Shown one piece after another: positions 4,902 to 8,919 of a stretch of 8,919 nucleotides of DNA. A program made the translations under genes and the position numbers. Numbering within the stretch: position 1 is the stretch's first letter; the number at the start of each line of letters is the position of its first letter. The notes below the pieces were generated by a model. It saw only the letters and a program-made list of their open reading frames with translations. It made no database searches and had not been told where the DNA came from. The stretch comes from JANXLS01 sp038227045 (GTDB taxonomy: Bacteria; Planctomycetota; SZUA-567; H5-PLA8). The stretch spans positions 1 to 8,919 of the forward strand of contig JBBRQD010000169.1 of assembly GCA_038227045.1 (NCBI GenBank). The letters are read 5' to 3'.

Positions 4902-5279
4902 ATGATATTAGGCATTGGCATTGATTTAATTGAAGTGGAGCGCATTCAAGCTGTTTATGCCAGGCATTGCGAACGGTTCGTCAATCGAATTCTGACCGGT
5001 TCGGAACGCGCCTACGTCATGCGCCACGCCGATCCCAGCCAGCGTCTCGCCGGGAGATGGGCGGCAAAGGAAGCTGCCTTCAAGGCATTGGGAACAGGAG
5101 TGGCGGAAGGAATCGGGTGGAAGGACGCGGAGATTCTGCCAGACAACCGTGGCAAGCCGATTTTGGTTTTTCACGGCAAGGCCAGGGAACGCGCGATAGC
5201 GATGGGAGCATCGATTTTCCATATCTCCATCACGCACTCAAACACGCTCGCAATGGCGCAAGTAATCTTGGAAAAATAA
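4902..5279 (+). CDS. acpS: Holo-[acyl-carrier-protein] synthase
   Basis: AcpS transfers the 4'-phosphopantetheine arm of CoA to a serine of apo-ACP, activating fatty acid synthesis. It acts as a cytoplasmic trimer. The 125-residue length is typical. It opens with MILGIGIDLIEVERI, where Asp8 is the Mg2+ ligand. RWAAKEAAFKALG (52-64) includes the second metal ligand Glu57. The C-terminal strand contains HISITH (107-112). The start codon ATG is the family start, but no Shine-Dalgarno is visible (GAAATTGACCT precedes it). It is not next to pdxJ or alr as in many genomes, but stands alone before a kinase gene 158 bp downstream. That gap holds an inverted repeat, so the two genes are not obviously one operon. 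Confidence 0.96.
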   Translation: MILGIGIDLIEVERIQAVYARHCERFVNRILTGSERAYVMRHADPSQRLAGRWAAKEAAFKALGTGVAEGIGWKDAEILPDNRGKPILVFHGKARERAIAMGASIFHISITHSNTLAMAQVILEK

Positions 5280-5286
5280 AAGTTCG

Positions 5287-5405
5287 CCACGGAGTCACAG
5301 AGGACACACACAGAGTTGGAATTAAATCGGATAAAGGACGGCATTCGGCGTAGTACGCTCTAAATCATTTCTGTTCCTTTCATTCCGTTCTCTGTGCCTC
5401 TGTGG
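5287..5405. repeat. Diverged inverted repeat between acpS and the kinase gene
   Basis: CCACGGAGTCACAGAGGAC (5287-5305) and the reverse complement of 5387-5405, CCACAGAGGCACAGAGAAC, match at 16 of 19 positions. They enclose about 80 bp and begin 7 bp after the acpS stop. The purine-rich CACAGAG words recur inside the left arm (to about 5315). It looks like the two ends of a small dispersed element, or a very long hairpin. The right arm ends 16 bp before the kinase ribosome binding site. Confidence 0.6.
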
Positions 5406-5421
5406 TGCGGAATATTCCGAA

Positions 5422-5428
5422 AAGGCGG
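5422..5428 (+). promoter_or_regulatory. Ribosome binding site of the kinase gene
   Basis: AAGGCGG differs by one base from AAGGAGG and lies 9 nt before the GTG at 5438. It is the reason for choosing that GTG as the start. No ATG occurs in frame before residue 60, and a later start would remove the N-terminal zinc ribbon. Confidence 0.6.
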
Positions 5429-5437
5429 TAGAAAAAA

Positions 5438-8400
5438 GTGGGTTTGGGTCATTCGTTTCGGCAACGCACTCTCGGCGGTCTTTCGGCCTGTCTGTCATGC
5501 GGCAGCGCGCTGCCGGAAGACGCTGACGTCTGCCCGGCCTGCGGCAAATCCGTTGCGCCGCTCAAGACCATCAACTCAAACACACTCGACGGCCGGGTCG
5601 GCCCGCGCACGGACATGCCGCTCAGTTCCGCCTCGATTCCCAAATTCGATCCAAATCTCGCCGAGCTCCCCAAATTCTTGCCCGAACGCTACGAACTTGT
5701 AAAGCTGCTCGGCCAGGGCGGCATGGGCGCGGTCTACCATTGCATCGACCGGCAGTTGGAACGCCCTGTTGCCATCAAAGTCATGACCGACAAATTCCGC
5801 TCGACGCCCCAGGGCGAAACGCGCTTCATGCGCGAAGCCCGCACCCAGGCCATCGTCAACCACCCCAATGTGTCCACGATCCTGAATTTTGGCGTCAGTC
5901 CCGAAGGCAAGCTGTTCCTCGTCATGGAATACCTCGAAGGCGAGGATTTGCGCGAATTCCTCCGCAAACGCGGCAAGGTCGATCCGATGCTGGCGTGCGA
6001 ATTGATGCGCCAGGCGCTCGAAGGATTGCAGGAGGCGCATACCTGCGGGCTGGTGCACCGCGATTTGAAGCCCTCAAATCTGATGATCGTCCAGGATCAC
6101 CGCGCACTGCCCCTGGTAAAAATTCTGGATCTCGGTCTCGCAAAAATGGTCGGTGGCCAGACGGACTTGATGTCCATCACGATGGACACCGCCACGCAAT
6201 TGATCGGCACCCCCGCGTACATGTCCCCCGAACAGGTCGCCGGAACGAAAGTCGACAGCCGCGCCGATCTCTATTCGATGGGCGTTGTCTTCTACGAAAT
6301 GCTCGCCGGCCGTCTGCCGTTTGAATCCGAGACCCTGCAGGGATGGCTCTATCAGCACTTGCACGAACTGCCCGAAATGCCCTCGCGCTACAATCCGGAT
6401 TTGGCGAAGTGCCCGGATATCGAACGGCTGCCGATGTGGCTTCTCGAAAAGAAGTCCGACAATCGTCCGCAGTCCGCGGCGGAGGTGGTCGCGGTCATCG
6501 TGAACGTCCTCGCCGGAAAACCGATCGGCGATTTGATCCCGAATTCGGTGCGTGGACATACCCAGGCGGATTCCCAGAATTCCCCCGGATCTGGAGCAAA
6601 AAAAGGCGTGGGGTCCGGACCCCGGCAAGGAGTAGGCTCCGGGCCAAGACAAGGCATAGGATCTGGAACAGGGCAAGGAATAGGAACGAGAATGGGTTCC
6701 GGCCCCAGAGCCGGCGTGCCACCGCCCGGAGTCCCCATTTTTCCCGGTTACCCCGCCAGCACATCCGGACTCCAGCCGCCCAAATCGAACCCGGCTCCGG
6801 CTCCGGTACTGGACCGCCCCCGCCCATCGCAGGGTTTCTCAGGCATGCCGCGGCGCTCCTTCGGCGGCGATCTGATTCCCACCACTCCATCCGCACCGCC
6901 GCCCAGTGCGCCGTCGCGCCGCCCCGGCAGCTCCCGGCAACCGGCCTCCGCCCCGCTCGCGCAACCGAACGTTTCAAATCAGCCGCCTCCATCCCCCAAT
7001 CGCCCGAACGCGAAGCCGTCGAGCGCCAGCATCAATCTCATCTCGTCCATTTCCGGTTTGGACGCTGAACAAGCCCGCGAGAGTTTCGATCACGCCTGCG
7101 CCGACGGCACGAGCGCCGAAATCGCCGGGAACTGGAATCTCGCGCTTAAAAATTGGTCCCGCGCACAGGCTCTGGCGGAAATGTACGGCTTCCCGCCGGC
7201 CGCGGTTCAAGTTGAAGACTGCAAACAGCAGATCGAATTCGAAAACACGCTCGCCAGTTCCGACACCGCCGCGAAAGCCGGCGACTGGCAGACGGCCGAC
7301 GATCTTCTGCAGCAACTCTCCGTGCCGCAGGAAATCTACCCGCGTTTGGAAGCCGCCAAAACAAACCTGCCGCGCCGCCTGGTAACGGCCTGGCTGGGGC
7401 TGGCCGTGCAAAAAATCCGCGCGCTCCCCGAAGGCGATGTGCGCCGCGATCTCTCCGAACGCTACATGATCGGCTGCGCCGCGTCAGGCGACATGAACGG
7501 CGCGATCAACTTCCTGGACTCCGCGCCGCGCCGCGCCGAAATGCGCATCATCTCCTTCGCGCAGGCCGTTGCCGCCGCCATCCGCCACGGCCACACCGAT
7601 GGCATGCGCCCGTACCTCGACCGCCTCAAAGACGATCTGGCGCTGATCTCAAACCCCGCCGAACACGGCAAGGCCTGCCTCGAAGTCGGCCGCACGTTCG
7701 CCGTGTACGGCGATCTTGAAAGCGCCGCGGCGGCGTTGCGCGACGCCTACCTGTTTTTCGGCGAAGCGTTGAATCAGGGCATCCCCATCTCCGTCGCCGA
7801 CCGCCCGCTGGGCGCCGACTCGCGCAGCACCCGCTCGTCTCCCCTTCCCTCTCAGACCTTGGGCTCGACCAAAACGCTCAGCGGCGGAAAAAGCATCCGC
7901 GCGTCCTGGCTGACGGCCATCTGCGCCCTGGCCGACGCGCAGGCCGAAGCGGGCTTGATCGACGACTGCCTGAGAAGCGCCGCGGCCATCGACGACCCGT
8001 GGACCAAATCGCTGATCCTGTCGCAACTCGTCCAGAATTTTACCCGCTCCGGGCGCCACGAATTGGCCGAACGCCAGGCCGCCGGGATCACCTTCGCTCT
8101 GCCCAAAACCCAGGCGCTGCGAGCCATCGCGATCTCCAGGATTTACCGCGAAGACGTGCAGGGCGCCGAAGAACTGATGGCGGCCATTCCCGCGCCCGCC
8201 GAGCGGCTCCCCATTTTCGGCGTGATGGCCGTCTTTTACGGCCTGAGAAAAGAACCGACAAAGCCGCGCACCATCATCGCGAATCTGCTCGCCGCGTCAA
8301 AACAGATCGTCGGCGCCTTGCCGCGCTTTAACGCGCTGGCCGCCGCCGCCGAACCCATGCTGAGCGCCGGTCTCAACGACATGGCGCGGGCCGTCTTCGA

Positions 8401-8749
8401 CGAAGCGCTGCAATTGGTCGCGCTCATTGATGATCCCGGCGAACGCGTGCGCAGTCTGCTCTATCTGGTCAAATTGAAGGAAGTCCGCCGCGACGCGGTG
8501 CACAGCACCACCCGCACGGTCGCCTTCGGCGGCCAGCCCGCGACGCAACTGCAGGACATGCTCGGCCAGGCGCTCTCCGCCGCGCGCCAGTTGCGCACCG
8601 ACCGCGACAAACTCGAATGTTTCGAAAACATGGCCACGCGCGTCGCCGCCGCATCCCTGCCGGCCCTGGCCACCGAAATGCTCAACGCCTTCCGCGACGA
8701 CGCCTACCAAGCCGCAATCTACATCGGCCTCACCGCCGGAATGGTATAA
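5438..8749 (+). CDS. Zinc-ribbon serine/threonine protein kinase with helical C-terminal domain
   Basis: This 1103-residue protein starts at GTG. A double-CxxC zinc ribbon (C18/C21, C32/C35) comes first. The Hanks-type kinase domain spans about 85-360. It has the Gly-rich loop GQGGMGAVY (92-100), Lys114 in VAIK, Glu133 in the C-helix, HRDLKPSN (207-214), DLG (231-233) in place of DFG, GTPAYMSPE (257-265), Asp277 and Arg343, so it should be active. Residues 388-425 hold tandem octapeptides (VGSGPRQG type). A Pro/Ser-rich disordered linker reaches about 530. Residues 540-1103 are Ala-rich and helical, TPR-like, with periodic helix pairs interrupted by a Ser/Thr-rich stretch at 795-818. No transmembrane helix or signal peptide is visible, so it is probably cytoplasmic, unlike PknB. 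Substrates are unknown and no phosphatase or FHA gene is adjacent. The kinase call is certain; the C-terminal fold is less so. Confidence 0.94.
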   Translation: MGLGHSFRQRTLGGLSACLSCGSALPEDADVCPACGKSVAPLKTINSNTLDGRVGPRTDMPLSSASIPKFDPNLAELPKFLPERYELVKLLGQGGMGAVYHCIDRQLERPVAIKVMTDKFRSTPQGETRFMREARTQAIVNHPNVSTILNFGVSPEGKLFLVMEYLEGEDLREFLRKRGKVDPMLACELMRQALEGLQEAHTCGLVHRDLKPSNLMIVQDHRALPLVKILDLGLAKMVGGQTDLMSITMDTATQLIGTPAYMSPEQVAGTKVDSRADLYSMGVVFYEMLAGRLPFESETLQGWLYQHLHELPEMPSRYNPDLAKCPDIERLPMWLLEKKSDNRPQSAAEVVAVIVNVLAGKPIGDLIPNSVRGHTQADSQNSPGSGAKKGVGSGPRQGVGSGPRQGIGSGTGQGIGTRMGSGPRAGVPPPGVPIFPGYPASTSGLQPPKSNPAPAPVLDRPRPSQGFSGMPRRSFGGDLIPTTPSAPPPSAPSRRPGSSRQPASAPLAQPNVSNQPPPSPNRPNAKPSSASINLISSISGLDAEQARESFDHACADGTSAEIAGNWNLALKNWSRAQALAEMYGFPPAAVQVEDCKQQIEFENTLASSDTAAKAGDWQTADDLLQQLSVPQEIYPRLEAAKTNLPRRLVTAWLGLAVQKIRALPEGDVRRDLSERYMIGCAASGDMNGAINFLDSAPRRAEMRIISFAQAVAAAIRHGHTDGMRPYLDRLKDDLALISNPAEHGKACLEVGRTFAVYGDLESAAAALRDAYLFFGEALNQGIPISVADRPLGADSRSTRSSPLPSQTLGSTKTLSGGKSIRASWLTAICALADAQAEAGLIDDCLRSAAAIDDPWTKSLILSQLVQNFTRSGRHELAERQAAGITFALPKTQALRAIAISRIYREDVQGAEELMAAIPAPAERLPIFGVMAVFYGLRKEPTKPRTIIANLLAASKQIVGALPRFNALAAAAEPMLSAGLNDMARAVFDEALQLVALIDDPGERVRSLLYLVKLKEVRRDAVHSTTRTVAFGGQPATQLQDMLGQALSAARQLRTDRDKLECFENMATRVAAASLPALATEMLNAFRDDAYQAAIYIGLTAGMV
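6608..6703 (+). repeat. Tandem 24-bp coding repeat inside the kinase gene
   Basis: In-frame 24-bp units encode VGSGPRQG (6608-6631), VGSGPRQG (6632-6655), IGSGTGQG (6656-6679) and the diverged IGTRMGSG (6680-6703), followed by PRAG. The two identical peptides use mostly different codons at synonymous positions, so the peptide appears conserved although the DNA has drifted. The repeat starts the flexible linker after the kinase domain. Confidence 0.8.
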
Positions 8750-8771
8750 CCATTTGCCATTGGCAACTTTC

Positions 8772-8796
8772 CCCTCTCCCTTGAGGGCTTGTCTTT
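8772..8796 (+). terminator. Weak hairpin after the kinase gene
   Basis: CCCTC (8772-8776) pairs with GAGGG (8783-8787) over a 6-nt loop, and CTTGTCTTT follows. This resembles a weak intrinsic terminator 22 bp after the kinase stop. The stem is short and the T-run is interrupted, so the call is tentative. The T-rich part may instead be the end of the insertion sequence that follows. Confidence 0.22.
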
Positions 8797-8847
8797 ACCC
8801 ACATCTTCGGAGGGAAACTGGACGAAATATAAGGGAGACCCTGATTA

Positions 8848-8919
8848 GAGGAGTGGCTCCCATGAGAAAAATCGAATCGGCTGGAAATTGGGCGGAGGCG
8901 GAGTTTGGTGAGGCGGATC
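8848..8919 (+). mobile_element. Left part of an IS4/Tn5-type insertion sequence (partial)
   Basis: The transposase start at the window edge implies an insertion sequence running off to the right. Its left terminus must lie between the kinase stop (8749) and the transposase RBS. CTTGTCTTTACCCACATCT (8788-8806) has the same layout as the IS50 end, sharing TTA and CACA, and is a candidate inverted repeat, but only about half its bases match. The start given here is therefore the firm part only. The kinase stop is intact, so the insertion did not truncate that gene. Confidence 0.5.
8862..8919 (+). CDS. IS4/Tn5-family transposase, N-terminal fragment
   Basis: Only 19 codons are inside the window: MRKIESAGNWAEAEFGEAD. 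The W-A-x-A-x-F-G-x-A-D pattern is the opening of the Tn5-type transposase DNA-binding domain, which usually continues LGD-x-RR. A good ribosome site GAGGAG (8848-8853) lies 8 nt before the ATG. The transposase would cut at the terminal inverted repeats and join the element to a new target with its DDE catalytic domain, which is outside the window. The RBS bases GGAG can pair with CTCC (8857-8860) just before the ATG, which may limit translation. The family call rests on a short stretch and is moderately sure. Confidence 0.7.
   Translation, partial: MRKIESAGNWAEAEFGEAD

Noticed and set aside
2347..5410. Possible CRISPR array from the multiple inverted and tandem repeats
   Set aside because: The repeats are different from each other, not regularly spaced and have no spacers. 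No cas gene is present.

Overview
The window looks like chromosomal DNA of a GC-rich bacterium, most probably from the Verrucomicrobiota or the wider PVC group. The placement is an inference from three things. EF-Tu has a distinctive switch I region. A long soluble serine/threonine kinase is present. The intergenic gaps are filled with inverted repeats of several unrelated kinds. No 16S rRNA or other decisive marker is present.

Minus-strand block (positions 4446 down to 355): this is the classic translation/secretion/transcription cluster in conserved order: tRNA-Thr(GGU), tuf (EF-Tu), rpmG (L33), tRNA-Trp(CCA), secE, nusG, rplK (L11). A sigma70-type promoter (TTGACA, 16-bp spacer, TATACT) with a GC-rich discriminator lies just upstream of tRNA-Thr. 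The products supply aminoacyl-tRNA delivery, a 50S protein, two tRNAs, a SecYEG subunit, the NusG transcription factor and the L11 stalk-base protein. rplA (L1), which normally follows rplK within a few bases, is not seen in the remaining 354 bp.

Central gap (4447-4901): an AT-rich divergent intergenic region. It holds the tRNA-Thr promoter on the minus strand and an extended -10 promoter for acpS on the plus strand.

Plus-strand block (4902-8749): acpS (holo-ACP synthase), then a 1103-codon protein kinase. The kinase has an N-terminal double-CxxC zinc ribbon, a complete Hanks-type kinase domain, a Gly/Pro-rich disordered linker with tandem octapeptide repeats, and a helical, Ala-rich C-terminal half. 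It has no transmembrane segment. At the right edge, the first 19 codons of an IS4/Tn5-type transposase begin 112 bp after the kinase stop.

Non-coding structure: five intergenic spaces carry long, mostly unrelated inverted repeats (2347-2408, 2698-2742, 887-943, 4080-4158, 5287-5405). The tuf 5' leader carries a compact set of mutually exclusive hairpins that could gate the tuf ribosome binding site. This leader and the unusual EF-Tu GTPase motifs are the most interesting points. The rest is ordinary housekeeping sequence.
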